A DNA stretch of 51,367 bases from Acidimicrobiia bacterium. Lineage in GTDB: Bacteria; Acidobacteriota; Vicinamibacteria; Vicinamibacterales; SCN-69-37. Below are positions 15,640 to 23,935 of this stretch, piece after piece. A model generated the notes under the pieces. The model was not told where the DNA came from. It saw only the letters and a list, made by a program, of their open reading frames with translations, and ran no database searches. A program made the position numbers and the translations under genes. Every line of letters begins with the position of its first letter. Position 1 is the stretch's first letter. The stretch lies in the NCBI GenBank assembly GCA_016871335.1, contig VFZF01000020.1, forward strand, positions 1-51,367. Reading direction: 5' to 3'.

Positions 15640-16338
15640 ATGCCAGCCACCAGCCCGACCCGAATACTTGTTGTTGACGATGAAGTGGATATTGCTGGGT
15701 TGATCAAACACAGCCTGGAACGTGCCGGTGATGTGGAAGTCAGGGTGGTCAACAGCGGGGACGCGGCACTGAAGTCGGTAAACGAGCAGATCCCGGACCT
15801 GATGATTCTCGACCTGAACCTGCCGGTGATGTCAGGCACCGAGGTGTGCCGGCTGCTGCGCGCCAAGCCGGCCACGGCCCAACTGCCCATCATCATGTTG
15901 ACGGCCAGGACCGGGGAAACCGACCGGGTCACAGGCCTCGATCTCGGAGCGGATGACTACATCACCAAACCGTTCAGCCTCCGTGAGCTGGCCGCCCGCG
16001 TGCGCGCCGTGCTGCGCCGAAAGGCGAACGAGGCCGGCAGCGAGGCCCAGGTCTATCAGGGCGCGCATCTGTTTGCGGATTTTGATGCGGTGGTTGTCGC
16101 GGTGGACGGCGAATCCGTGCGGCTGACACGCCGCGAGTTCGAGCTGCTCAAGTGCCTGGTCGAGAACCGCAATCGCGTGTTGTCACGGGATCGACTGCTG
16201 GAACGCGTGTGGGGCTACGACCATTACGTGGAGACGCGATCGGTGGACGTCCACGTCGGCCGCCTTCGTTCGAAACTCGGCGTCGTGGGACCGCAGATCG
16301 AGACCGTCGTGGGCCTCGGTTATCGATTCGTGGAATAA
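15640..16338 (+). CDS. Orphan PhoB-like OmpR-family response regulator
   Basis: 232 aa. The receiver domain has VVDDEVDIAGLIKHSLERAG, MILDLNLPVMSG (phosphoacceptor), MLTARTGETDRV and LGADDYITKPFSLREL. The DNA-binding domain has LTRREFELLKCLVENRNRVL, LERVWGYDHYVETRSVDVHV and GLGYRFVE. No kinase gene is adjacent. A four-unit candidate Pho box precedes it, so it may be the real PhoB (positively autoregulated) or a secondary regulator fed by the kinase at 13166. Its 3' end overlaps the convergent 65-aa gene by 19 nt. Confidence 0.87.
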   Translation: MPATSPTRILVVDDEVDIAGLIKHSLERAGDVEVRVVNSGDAALKSVNEQIPDLMILDLNLPVMSGTEVCRLLRAKPATAQLPIIMLTARTGETDRVTGLDLGADDYITKPFSLRELAARVRAVLRRKANEAGSEAQVYQGAHLFADFDAVVVAVDGESVRLTRREFELLKCLVENRNRVLSRDRLLERVWGYDHYVETRSVDVHVGRLRSKLGVVGPQIETVVGLGYRFVE

Positions 16339-16517
16339 GCCGGCAACGCCTGCAGGTCAAACACCTGCAGGGCACGCTCGACCCGGTGCCAGTCCGTGTA
16401 TTCCTGGGTGCGCACGACCGTCCGGTCATGCGTTTCCCGCACCTCCCACCCATTCGCTGTCTTGGTCACGATCAGCATCTCGGTGTGGCCGGAGGTCGTG
16501 CGTTCGCGGGTTTCCAT
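16320..16517 (-). CDS. Small protein of 65 aa, candidate Pho-regulon member
   Basis: ATG at 16517 with a well-placed GAAGGAG ribosome site. The product (METRERTTSGHTEML at the N-terminus, TKTANGWEVRETHDRTVVRT in the middle, RVERALQVF later) resembles small soluble proteins of the DUF2188 style, with a short beta-strand, turn and helix pattern; I do not recognise a specific family. No membrane segment, no cysteines. It is expressed against the orphan regulator and overlaps its last 19 nt. Three 11-bp-phased nnKTnAC repeats lie 60-88 nt upstream. The ribosome site and the putative box argue that the gene is real. Confidence 0.6.
   Translation of the reverse strand: METRERTTSGHTEMLIVTKTANGWEVRETHDRTVVRTQEYTDWHRVERALQVFDLQALPAYSTNR
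16349..16371. terminator. Perfect hairpin after the orphan regulator gene
   Basis: CCTGCAGGT (16349-16357), a 5-nt loop CAAAC, then ACCTGCAGG (16363-16371). It stands 10 bp after the regulator stop codon and inside the 3' part of the convergent 65-aa gene. There is no U run, so it may be a 3' stabiliser or a factor-dependent end rather than an intrinsic terminator. Confidence 0.45.
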
Positions 16518-16548
16518 CTGTGCTCCTTCTCGCTCGTGTAGTGCGTTA

Positions 16549-16605
16549 GTTATCGCAGTACACGAGCCTCCCGCATGTAAACTCTTCGTAACAAGTCAGT
16601 GACGC
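16549..16605 (-). promoter_or_regulatory. Candidate Pho box of the 65-aa gene
   Basis: On the minus strand GCGTCAC (16605-16599), TTGTTAC (16594-16588) and AGTTTAC (16583-16577) are spaced 11 bp apart; a fourth, poor unit GGGAGGC would be at 16572-16566. A possible -10 GATAAC lies at 16554-16549. The gap to the -10 is less exact than in the pstS, phytase and regulator sites. Confidence 0.5.
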
Positions 16606-17709
16606 TCAGTTTCGGCCCGGAAACAGGCGTTCCCACGCAAAGAGCGCAAAGTTCTTCGCGTTCGAATTCATCGCGACGAGCACACCCTGAGGGAACCCCG
16701 GCAGTGGCGCTGATGTCACTTCGATGCCGTCCGTGGCGTCGGCTGTCGTCCGCGCCTCCGCGATGACCACGTGCCGGTGGGGGGCATTTGGCTCCCCTTC
16801 CCGACGGTACAACTTGAACGTTGAGCCACCGGGAACCTGGTCAGTGGACACCAGGTAGCCGGTGCCGTCCGCCTTCACGTACAGGGCGAGCCCTTCGCGA
16901 TCCATCTGGTAGTTGTCGAGCCCAAACACCGCCAGTTCACGCGACGCATCGGCGTGATCCGGATCGGCATGCCACTTGTGGATCCCGTGGCGCTCGTCCG
17001 CGTAATACACATACCCCAGCGCATCGTCCACTACGATCGCCTCGATCTCGCCGGCCTCGCCTGGTTCGGCGCCTTTTTCGCTGAAGTTGCCGAAGCGTCT
17101 GACGAGCGTGCCGGTCACGCCCCCACCTGCCGTGCCGTCAATCCGGTATTGCCACAGATAGTTCGCGGCGGGTCCCAGCTTCGGAGCCACGACGGCGAAC
17201 AAGACACCGTCAGACGGACGTCTGTAGAGCCCGATGCCCATGGGTTCGGCGAAGTCCCCCGACTGTCCGTCGAGTACCGGGATGATGCCGAGTTCGGCGA
17301 GTCCCGAGCCGTCCTTCAGGATCTCGAACACGCGCAGCCGATGCTGCAGGCGCTCGGTGGTGATCGCGACATCGATGGTGCGACCATCGAGCGTGACGCC
17401 GTGTTCCATATCGACGTTGTTCGGCCGATCGATCCCCGCCACGGTCTGCCGCATGGCGCCATCGAGGCCAAACACCACGAGCGCCCCGGTCGGAGCAGCA
17501 ACCTTGTTGGTGCCAATGATGAGGCTGCGCGAGAGGTCTGCGGGATGCAGCCAGATCGCCGGGTCATCCGCATCGTCCGTGACCGCGGCGGTCACGCGGT
17601 CTGGAGTGATGGGGGCGAGCGGAGTGGGCGGAGCGGGTTCCCCCCCGCCGCACGATGCGGCCGCAACCACGACCAGTCCCAGCCACATCACGTGTACACG
17701 GTGCTTCAT
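16606..17709 (-). CDS. Beta-propeller phytase (3-phytase), lipoprotein
   Basis: 367 aa from the ATG at 17709; in-frame sequence upstream is discarded because a lipoprotein signal starts here (LGLVVVAAASCGGG, Cys about 20). DDPAIWLHPADLSRSLIIGTNK, the segment FGLDGAMRQTVAGIDRPNNVD, VYYADERHGIHKWHADPD and YLVSTDQ match the calcium-dependent beta-propeller phytases, which release phosphate from phytate and other inositol phosphates outside the cell. The start is 6 nt from TACCAT (17716-17721), itself 10 nt from an 11-bp-phased repeat pair. It is therefore the clearest phosphate-starvation effector gene of this island. The signal anchors the enzyme in a membrane facing the periplasm or exterior. 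Confidence 0.92.
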   Translation of the reverse strand: MKHRVHVMWLGLVVVAAASCGGGEPAPPTPLAPITPDRVTAAVTDDADDPAIWLHPADLSRSLIIGTNKVAAPTGALVVFGLDGAMRQTVAGIDRPNNVDMEHGVTLDGRTIDVAITTERLQHRLRVFEILKDGSGLAELGIIPVLDGQSGDFAEPMGIGLYRRPSDGVLFAVVAPKLGPAANYLWQYRIDGTAGGGVTGTLVRRFGNFSEKGAEPGEAGEIEAIVVDDALGYVYYADERHGIHKWHADPDHADASRELAVFGLDNYQMDREGLALYVKADGTGYLVSTDQVPGGSTFKLYRREGEPNAPHRHVVIAEARTTADATDGIEVTSAPLPGFPQGVLVAMNSNAKNFALFAWERLFPGRN

Positions 17710-17715
17710 GTGGGC

Positions 17716-17760
17716 ATGGTATCCGTGGCCTGTAACAGGAACGTCACAGCCAAGCTTCCC
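17716..17760 (-). promoter_or_regulatory. Candidate Pho box and promoter of the phytase gene
   Basis: Minus strand: GGGAAGC (17760-17754), CTGTGAC (17749-17743), CTGTTAC (17738-17732), each 11 bp apart. Then 10 nt, -10 TACCAT (17721-17716), 6 nt, ATG. CTGTGAC-N4-CTGTTAC is close to the Escherichia coli consensus CTGTCAT-N4-CTGTCAC, and the 10-nt gap to the -10 is that of PhoB-activated promoters. Confidence 0.7.
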
Positions 17761-17769
17761 GGGGATAGA

Positions 17770-19029
17770 ATGACGCCGATGCAGGACGTGCTGACGATTG
17801 TGCTCGGGGGTGGCCGTGGCACCCGTTTGTTCCCGCTCACCCACCTCCGGTCGAAGCCCGCTGTGCCGCTGGGCGGCAAGTACCGGTTGATCGACATTCC
17901 GATCAGCAACTGTCTGCACGCCGGGCTCAAGCGCATCTATGTGCTGACGCAGTTCAATTCGGCGTCGCTCAATCGGCACATCGCGCAGACCTATCGCCTC
18001 GACAACTTCTCGGAAGGCTTCATCGAGGTGCTGGCCGCCGAACAGACTCCGGAAGGCGAACAGTGGTTTCAGGGCACGGCCGATGCGGTGCGCCAGGCCA
18101 CGCGGCACTTCCGGAACATCGACGCGGATTACTACCTGATTCTTGCCGGCGACCATGTGTATCGCATGGACTTCGCCGAGCTGATCGAATCCCACATCGA
18201 TCGCAACGCCGACATCACCATTGCCGCGCAACCCGTCACGGCCGAAGACGCGACGCAGATGGGTATTCTGCGCTGCGACACAGAAGCGCAGGTTGTGGGG
18301 TTCGACGAAAAACCCAACGCCGAGCGGCTCTCACAATTGCACGCGTCCATGCCGTCCGGCCCGGCTGCCGGGCTGAGTCCCGACAAGCCGTTCCTCGCGT
18401 CCATGGGCATTTACGTGTTTTCGCGCGACGTGCTGCACGAAGTGCTGGCGCGCGATCGCGCCGTGGACTTCGGCAAGGAAATCATTCCGCACGCACTCGA
18501 CACACATCGGGTGCAGGCGCACTTCTACCGGGGCTTCTGGGCGGACGTCGGCACCGTGCAGGCGTTCTACGACGTGAACCTCATGCTCACGCGTCGCGGC
18601 GCGCCCTTCAACTTTTTCCACCCGACGCGGCCGATCTTCACGCGCCCGCGTTTCCTGCCGGCCTCGCGGATGCACAGCTGCACGATCGACGAATCGATCA
18701 TTGCCGAGGGGTGTTATCTCGACTCCTGCACGATTCGCGAGAGTGTCATCGGTATCAGGACGGCCATTCGCCACGGAGCGACGGTCTCGCGGTCGGTGCT
18801 GCTGGGGGCCGACAACTATGACGAGCGGCTGTCCGATCTGCCGCTGGGCATCGGCAAAGACGCCGTGCTCGACAAGGTCATCGTCGACAAAAACGCGCGC
18901 ATCGGGGATGGTGCGCGACTGGTGAACGAACGCGGCATTCAGGACGTGGACGGCGACGGCTATCACATCCGCAACGGCATCATCATCGTGCCGAAGGGTG
19001 GCGTCGTGAAACCCGGAACGTTGGTGTAG
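17770..19029 (+). CDS. glgC: Glucose-1-phosphate adenylyltransferase (ADP-glucose pyrophosphorylase)
   Basis: 419 aa from the ATG at 17770. The second ATG at 17779 is 7 nt from TAGAAT (17766-17771), so a leaderless start giving 416 aa is more likely. The nucleotide-binding motif LGGGRGTRLFPLTHLRSKPAVPLGG, the strand AGDHVYRMDF, VVGFDEKP, YRGFWADVGTV and the C-terminal left-handed beta-helix repeats identify the enzyme. It makes ADP-glucose for glycogen. Divergent from the phytase gene, sharing its 60-bp intergenic region. Linking glycogen synthesis to phosphate stress is plausible, but no Pho box is placed correctly for this gene. Confidence 0.93.
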   Translation: MTPMQDVLTIVLGGGRGTRLFPLTHLRSKPAVPLGGKYRLIDIPISNCLHAGLKRIYVLTQFNSASLNRHIAQTYRLDNFSEGFIEVLAAEQTPEGEQWFQGTADAVRQATRHFRNIDADYYLILAGDHVYRMDFAELIESHIDRNADITIAAQPVTAEDATQMGILRCDTEAQVVGFDEKPNAERLSQLHASMPSGPAAGLSPDKPFLASMGIYVFSRDVLHEVLARDRAVDFGKEIIPHALDTHRVQAHFYRGFWADVGTVQAFYDVNLMLTRRGAPFNFFHPTRPIFTRPRFLPASRMHSCTIDESIIAEGCYLDSCTIRESVIGIRTAIRHGATVSRSVLLGADNYDERLSDLPLGIGKDAVLDKVIVDKNARIGDGARLVNERGIQDVDGDGYHIRNGIIIVPKGGVVKPGTLV

Positions 19030-19047
19030 GTCCAGGGTCCAGGGTTC
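19030..19047. repeat. GGTCCAGGGTCCAGGG short tandem repeat
   Basis: A short AGGGTCC tandem fills part of the 31-bp gap between the convergent glgC and sixA genes. A similar word stands at 12066-12078 after the GH109-like gene. It is one of several low-complexity repeat types in this genome segment. Confidence 0.6.
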
Positions 19048-19060
19048 GACAGGGCTGCCG

Positions 19061-19549
19061 TCAATCCGCCAGGACGAGCTTCGGCGTAACGAGCCACGCG
19101 AGCTTCCCCTCACCGGCCGCAATGCCGTCGGCAAAGTCCACACGCGCGACCCCGCCCTTCTTGAACGGCAGCGGCGCCTCGGCGCCAATCATCCACGCGG
19201 CGAGCGCGCCCAGTTGGGGTTCGTGGCCCACGAGCGCGACACTCGCACACGGGGGACGCGCGGCCAGCGCTTCCCCAGCGCGTGCGGGCGCACAGCCGGT
19301 CGCCAGTTCGGCCACCTCGTCCACCACACGCCCTGTGGTCCACAGCGGCGCGAGCAGGTCCGCCGTCTGACGAGCCCGGAGGATTGGACTCGACCAAATG
19401 CGCTCGACCTGCACGCCACGATCGGCGAGGCGGAGGGCGATCTCGCGCATGCGTTCAATACCGCGCGGCGTCAGGGGACGGTCGTCATCCACCGGCCACA
19501 CCGGGCCGCGAGGTTCCGCGATCGCATGCCGCACAAGGTACACCCTCAT
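19061..19549 (-). CDS. sixA: SixA-type phosphohistidine phosphatase
   Basis: 162 aa, ATG at 19549, overlapping the stop of the CHAD gene by 4 nt (ATGA), so the two are translationally coupled. The RHG histidine motif VYLVRHAIAEPRGP, DRPLTPRGIERM, SSPILRARQTADLL and the second histidine in LVGHEPQLG show the histidine phosphatase superfamily in its small SixA form. In Escherichia coli SixA acts on phosphohistidine of a phosphotransferase protein; other SixA-like proteins may act on small phosphates. CHAD-SixA pairing suggests work connected with polyphosphate or phosphohistidine. Confidence 0.87.
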   Translation of the reverse strand: MRVYLVRHAIAEPRGPVWPVDDDRPLTPRGIERMREIALRLADRGVQVERIWSSPILRARQTADLLAPLWTTGRVVDEVAELATGCAPARAGEALAARPPCASVALVGHEPQLGALAAWMIGAEAPLPFKKGGVARVDFADGIAAGEGKLAWLVTPKLVLAD

Positions 19550-20397
19550 CGATTCGCCGCCTTGGCCAGCCGTGCCAGCGCCGGGCACATCGCCAGGATC
19601 AGCGCGTGGTGTGCCCGGCACTCCCGCTCCAGTTGCGCCGCCATGTGCTTGAGGTCGGAGGTGGTGAGACGCGGCCAGTCGCCGGACCGTCGAAGCCGGT
19701 GCAGCCGCTCCTGAAGAATGAGCACGTCGTGCCACGCGCCAAGGGCCTCCTGCGCCTTCTCCAGCAACCGCCGTTCCCGCACCCAGGCTCTGCGACCGAC
19801 CTGCTGCTCCCACTCCAGCGCGTACCGCAGCTTCTTCGTCGCCAGGCGGACTGCGTGCAGCTGGTCCGGCACGTACAGCGTCCCGAGGTGCCGCAGGTGT
19901 TTTGCCAGCGCGGTCGCGCGGGTGCGGCGCCGGTGCACGGCCGCCTCGCTGACGGCCCGGCGGGACTCGGGGGTGGAAATCTGCGGCAGGAGCGATTTCA
20001 CCTGCGCCACGGCCCGGCGACGACGTGTGTTGGCGAGCACACGGAGCAACTCCCGGCGGCGACGCTTCCGATCTTCCTGCGACGACTGGAGCACCTGTGC
20101 GACGACAGTCGCCGGCCAGTCATGACGCGCTGCATACGTGCCGACGAGCGCGATGGTCACGTCACACTCGCGAACCGCGCCCAACGCCCGCGCCATCTCG
20201 CGGAGCGCCCGCACCGCCCGCCGATGCTCATCGTCGGGCACCACGGCCTCGAGCGCGGCGAGGCCTTCACGCAGTCGCCGGGACGCGACGCGTGATTGAT
20301 GCACACCACGCACGGAGCCACGCCGCGCGCCGGCGAGTTCCCGGGAGAACTGCGTCAGCCGTGGCACGAGTGCGCGCGTCAGGACGTCTGGAACCAT
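19546..20397 (-). CDS. CHAD domain protein (polyphosphate-binding)
   Basis: 283 aa from the ATG at 20397. VHQSRVASRRLREGL and HAVRLATKKLRYALEW are the two conserved histidine and arginine helices of the CHAD fold, a positively charged helical bundle known to bind polyphosphate and to locate to polyphosphate granules in some bacteria. The protein is rich in Arg and His and has no membrane segment. It is first in a two-gene unit with sixA and faces ppx/gppA. A candidate Pho box lies 34-62 nt upstream. Confidence 0.88.
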   Translation of the reverse strand: MVPDVLTRALVPRLTQFSRELAGARRGSVRGVHQSRVASRRLREGLAALEAVVPDDEHRRAVRALREMARALGAVRECDVTIALVGTYAARHDWPATVVAQVLQSSQEDRKRRRRELLRVLANTRRRRAVAQVKSLLPQISTPESRRAVSEAAVHRRRTRATALAKHLRHLGTLYVPDQLHAVRLATKKLRYALEWEQQVGRRAWVRERRLLEKAQEALGAWHDVLILQERLHRLRRSGDWPRLTTSDLKHMAAQLERECRAHHALILAMCPALARLAKAANR

Positions 20398-20412
20398 CGT
20401 GGTAGCATGCCC

Positions 20413-20459
20413 ATTCTGTCCGGATCCCGTGTAACGAAAGCGTAAACAATGCGTTTGGC
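20413..20459 (-). promoter_or_regulatory. Candidate Pho box between CHAD and ppx/gppA genes
   Basis: On the minus strand GCCAAAC (20459-20453), TGTTTAC (20448-20442) and TCGTTAC (20437-20431) are 11 bp apart, followed after 12 nt by a possible -10 CAGAAT (20418-20413). The site points to the CHAD-sixA genes; it touches the ppx start codon and cannot drive ppx in this position. Confidence 0.5.
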
Positions 20460-22041
20460 GGCCATCGACATCGGCACTAACTCCGTGCACATGATCGTGG
20501 TTCGCGTACGGCCGGACCTGTCGTTTGAAGTCGTGGACCGCGAGAAGGAAATGGTCCGGCTCGGAGCCGGCGGCCTCGATGGCCGGCGCCTGGCCCCCAC
20601 CGCAGTCACCGCGGCCTACGAGACGCTGGCCCGCTTCAAGCGGCTGGCGCAGACCCACGAAGTGGATGAAATTCTGGCGACCGCGACCAGCGCCGTCCGG
20701 GAGGCCGAAAACGGCGGCGACTTTGTCGCGACCGTGCGGCGGGAGCTCGGGATCCGCGTGCGCATCATCTCCGGCAAGGAGGAAGCGCGCCTGATTCACC
20801 TGGCGGCCGCCTATGCTGCGGGCGTCGGCGGCAATGCCTCAGTCGTGGTGGATATCGGCGGCGGCAGCGTGGAGATCACCTACGGGACCGCGGCCCGGAT
20901 GCAGATTGGAGAGAGCTTCAAGGTTGGCGTCATCCGCCTGACGGAACGGTTTGTCACGAGCGATCCCCTCTCCTCGGCCGACGAAGAGAAGATGGTGCGG
21001 CACATCCGCCGGCAGACGGCCGGCCACATCAAGGCACTCGTCCGTCGCGGATTTCATCGAGTCATCGGCACGTCCGGCACCATTCAGGCGCTGAGTGTGC
21101 TGGCCAGCGAGCGGCTTCGAGACGGGGGCGACCTGCGGAACCGACGCATTCCCGCGAAGGCATTCGGACGTGTCCGGCGGCAGTTGACCTCCCTGAGGCT
21201 TGAGGAGCGGCTGGCGCTGCCCGGGCTCGACCCGCGGCGTGCCGATGTGACCGTCGCCGGCGCCGTCCTGCTCGACACGTTGCTCGAGAGCCTCGGCGCA
21301 GAGGCGTTGACCCTGTGCGACTTTGCGCTTCGCGAGGGGCTGATCCTCGACTACATCAAGAAAAATGGCGCCCACATCCGCACCGTGGAGCGCTACCCGG
21401 ACGTCCGGCGCCGCAGTGTGATCGAACTCGCCGAACGCTGTCGGTACGTGGTCCCACACGCGCAGCAGGTGGCACGGACGGCGCTGGCGTTGTTTGATGC
21501 GACGCAGCCGGACCACCAGCTTGGCGCCGACGCGCGTGAATGGCTGGAATTCGCCGCCCTGCTCCACGACATCGGGGCGCACATCAGTTACGAACGCCAC
21601 CACAAACACTCGCAGTATCTGATTCAGCATGGCGACCTTCGCGGATTTGATCCCGATGAGATCCAGTTGATGGGGCTCGTCGCGCGGTATCACCGGCAGT
21701 CGCCCCCCAAGAAGTCGCATGCCGACTTTGCGGTTTTGCCGCCCACCAGGCGCCAGGCTGTTCGCGTGTTGGGCGCCCTGCTCCGGCTGGCCGAGGGGCT
21801 GGACAGGTCGCACGCCCAGGTGGTCGAGGACATGGAGACCGAGCGTACCGAGACCGATCTGCTGGTCCGGCTGCGGACGTCCAGTGACCCCGAACTCGAA
21901 CTCTGGGCCGCCAACCGCCACGCCGCCCCCCTGGCCAAGGTGCTGAACCGGCCGATTCGTTTCGAAGCCGCGCCGTGTAACACGAAATTTACACGTTCGA
22001 AACTGGTGCGAAACCGGATGCCGGTACGCTCCTCGGCATGA
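20449..22041 (+). CDS. ppx: Ppx/GppA exopolyphosphatase with C-terminal HD domain
   Basis: 530 aa. The ASKHA phosphatase core has [45 protein letters not shown] and [10 protein letters not shown]. The C-terminal ~200 residues form an HD-type hydrolase-like domain ([21 protein letters not shown] split over its middle). It degrades long-chain polyphosphate and/or pppGpp. The last 4 nt overlap pstS. A role in balancing polyphosphate with phosphate uptake fits its place between CHAD-sixA and pst. Confidence 0.92.
   Translation: MRLAAIDIGTNSVHMIVVRVRPDLSFEVVDREKEMVRLGAGGLDGRRLAPTAVTAAYETLARFKRLAQTHEVDEILATATSAVREAENGGDFVATVRRELGIRVRIISGKEEARLIHLAAAYAAGVGGNASVVVDIGGGSVEITYGTAARMQIGESFKVGVIRLTERFVTSDPLSSADEEKMVRHIRRQTAGHIKALVRRGFHRVIGTSGTIQALSVLASERLRDGGDLRNRRIPAKAFGRVRRQLTSLRLEERLALPGLDPRRADVTVAGAVLLDTLLESLGAEALTLCDFALREGLILDYIKKNGAHIRTVERYPDVRRRSVIELAERCRYVVPHAQQVARTALALFDATQPDHQLGADAREWLEFAALLHDIGAHISYERHHKHSQYLIQHGDLRGFDPDEIQLMGLVARYHRQSPPKKSHADFAVLPPTRRQAVRVLGALLRLAEGLDRSHAQVVEDMETERTETDLLVRLRTSSDPELELWAANRHAAPLAKVLNRPIRFEAAPCNTKFTRSKLVRNRMPVRSSA
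21975..22030 (+). promoter_or_regulatory. Candidate Pho box and promoter of pstS
   Basis: Four 7-mers at exact 11-bp steps: GTGTAAC (21975), AATTTAC (21986), TCGAAAC (21997), GCGAAAC (22008). Exactly 10 nt later stands -10 TACGCT (22025-22030), and 7 nt later the pstS ATG. The site lies inside the 3' end of ppx/gppA. It is the best-formed of five such sites. Confidence 0.75.
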
Positions 22042-23048
22042 GATTCCGACTCCTCGTCGCCACAGTATTCACCTCCGCCCTGGTCGCCGCCTGCGGCGGC
22101 TCCACCACGGAACAGTCGCCGGTGATCGCGCTTGACGGCTCCAGCACGGTCTTCCCCATCAGCGAAGCGGTCGCCGAGGAGTTCCAGATTCAGAACGCCG
22201 GCATGCCGGTGACCGTCGGCACGTCCGGCACGGGCGGCGGCTTCAAGAAGTTCTGTCGCGTCGAAACCGCGATCTCCAATGCGTCCCGGCCCATCTCGGC
22301 GTCCGAAATTGCGGAGTGCGCCAAGGCCGGTGTCGAATTCATCGAACTGCCTGTCGCCTACGACGGCATGGCGGTGGTGGTGAATCCGAAGAACACCTGG
22401 GCGAACGACATCACGGTGGTCGAGCTCAAGCGCCTGTGGGAGCCTGATGCCCAGGGCAAGATCCTCAAGTGGAGTCAGGTGCGCGCCGGCTGGCCCGACC
22501 GTGACATCCGCCTCTACGGCGCCGGCGCCGACTCCGGCACGTTCGACTACTTCACGGAAGTCATCAACGGCAAAGCCAAGGCCAGCCGTGGAGACTTCAC
22601 CCCGAGCGAAGACGACAACGTGCTTGTGCAGGGTGTCGCCGGCGACGAACTCGCCCTCGGGTTCATGGGGCTCGCCTACTACGTCGAAAACCAGGACAAG
22701 TTGAAGCTGCTTGGTGTCGACGATGGAAATCCGGACAACGGGGTGGGTCCCATCCAGCCGTCGTTCGAGACTGTTCGTGGCGGCACGTATCGTCCGCTCT
22801 CGCGCCCGATGTTCATCTATGTCAACGCGGCGCAACTTGAGTCGCGTCCGGAAGTGCGGGCCTTCGTGGACTTCTACCTGGCCAACACGCTCACGCTGAC
22901 GAAGGAAGTGGGCTTCGTGGCGCTCGCCGATGCCGAAGCGGCTGCGGTGAACGCGCGGTACGCCTCGCGCACCAAGGGCACCATGTTCCCGGCCGATGAC
23001 CACACGCCGAAAACGCTTGAAGAGCGGCTGCAGGGCGGCACCCGGTGA
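22038..23048 (+). CDS. pstS: PstS phosphate-binding lipoprotein
   Basis: 336 aa, ATG overlapping the ppx stop. The lipoprotein signal FTSALVAAC is followed by the binding fold: [45 protein letters not shown]-like segment, and [17 protein letters not shown], which together contact phosphate. High-affinity phosphate receptor for the PstCAB transporter. It starts a tight run pstS-pstC-pstA-pstB-phoU. Confidence 0.95.
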   Translation: MRFRLLVATVFTSALVAACGGSTTEQSPVIALDGSSTVFPISEAVAEEFQIQNAGMPVTVGTSGTGGGFKKFCRVETAISNASRPISASEIAECAKAGVEFIELPVAYDGMAVVVNPKNTWANDITVVELKRLWEPDAQGKILKWSQVRAGWPDRDIRLYGAGADSGTFDYFTEVINGKAKASRGDFTPSEDDNVLVQGVAGDELALGFMGLAYYVENQDKLKLLGVDDGNPDNGVGPIQPSFETVRGGTYRPLSRPMFIYVNAAQLESRPEVRAFVDFYLANTLTLTKEVGFVALADAEAAAVNARYASRTKGTMFPADDHTPKTLEERLQGGTR

Positions 23049-23935
23049 CACGTCCCTGGCGCAGACGCCTCGAGTTCGTGATCGAGCGTCTGCTCTTCGC
23101 GTGCGCGGCGGCGTCGGTGGTTGTCACCGCCGGTATCATCGCGGTGCTCGCGTTTGAAACATTCGAGTTCTTCGGCGACGTGCCGGTCACGGACTTCCTG
23201 TTCGGCACGGTCTGGACCCCGCTGTTCTCGGATCAGCAGTTCGGCGTCCTGCCCCTGGTGGCCGGCACCATGCTGGTGTCGGCCATCGCGATGCTCGTCG
23301 CACTGCCCACCGGCGTGCTCGCGGCCATCTACCTGAGCGAGTACGCGCCAGCCGGCGTCCGGCGCGTCGTCAAGCCCGTCCTCGAGGTGCTGGCGGGCAT
23401 CCCGACGGTCGTGTATGGCTACTTCGCGCTCCTGTATGTCACGCCGCTGCTGCAGCAGCAGGTGTTCCCGTCGATGTCGGCGTTCAACGCGCTGAGTCCC
23501 GGCCTGGTGATGGGCATCATGATTCTGCCGCTGGTCTCGTCGCTCTCTGAGGATGCCCTGCATGCCGTGCCGAACGGACTGCGGGAGGGGGCCTACGCCC
23601 TAGGCGCGACCCGGATGCAGGCCGCCTTGCGCGTCGTCGTCCCGGCCGCGTTCTCGGGGATCTCGGCGTCGTTCATTCTGGCGATGTCGCGGGCGATTGG
23701 CGAAACGATGATCGTGGCGATTGCAGCCGGCCAGCAGCCGCGCATGACGCTCAACCCGCTGGAGTCGGTCGAAACGATGACCGCCTACATTGTTCAGGTC
23801 AGTCTGGGCGACAGTCCGTCGGGGTCCCTCCAGTACCGGACCATCTTTGCGGTCGGCATGTTGCTGTTTCTGATGACGTTTGCGCTCAACATGGCCAGCA
23901 ACTGGCTGCGACGCCGGTTCCGGGAGGTGTACTGA
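23045..23935 (+). CDS. pstC: PstC phosphate ABC transporter permease
   Basis: 296 aa, GTG overlapping pstS by 4 nt. Six hydrophobic segments; [21 protein letters not shown] and the EAA loop [25 protein letters not shown] match PstC/PstA permeases. It forms the membrane channel with PstA and receives phosphate from PstS. Confidence 0.95.
   Translation: MTRPWRRRLEFVIERLLFACAAASVVVTAGIIAVLAFETFEFFGDVPVTDFLFGTVWTPLFSDQQFGVLPLVAGTMLVSAIAMLVALPTGVLAAIYLSEYAPAGVRRVVKPVLEVLAGIPTVVYGYFALLYVTPLLQQQVFPSMSAFNALSPGLVMGIMILPLVSSLSEDALHAVPNGLREGAYALGATRMQAALRVVVPAAFSGISASFILAMSRAIGETMIVAIAAGQQPRMTLNPLESVETMTAYIVQVSLGDSPSGSLQYRTIFAVGMLLFLMTFALNMASNWLRRRFREVY

Noticed and set aside
17766-17779. Pho box for glgC
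   Set aside because: The 11-bp repeats between phytase and glgC are not in phase with the glgC -10 hexamer; they fit only the phytase side.
17710-18231. N-terminal extension of the phytase frame to 541 aa
   Set aside because: The extension is antisense to glgC, and a lipoprotein signal starts at 17709.
20398-20799. N-terminal extension of the CHAD frame to 417 aa
   Set aside because: The extra part is antisense to the conserved start of ppx/gppA; the CHAD fold starts after 20397.
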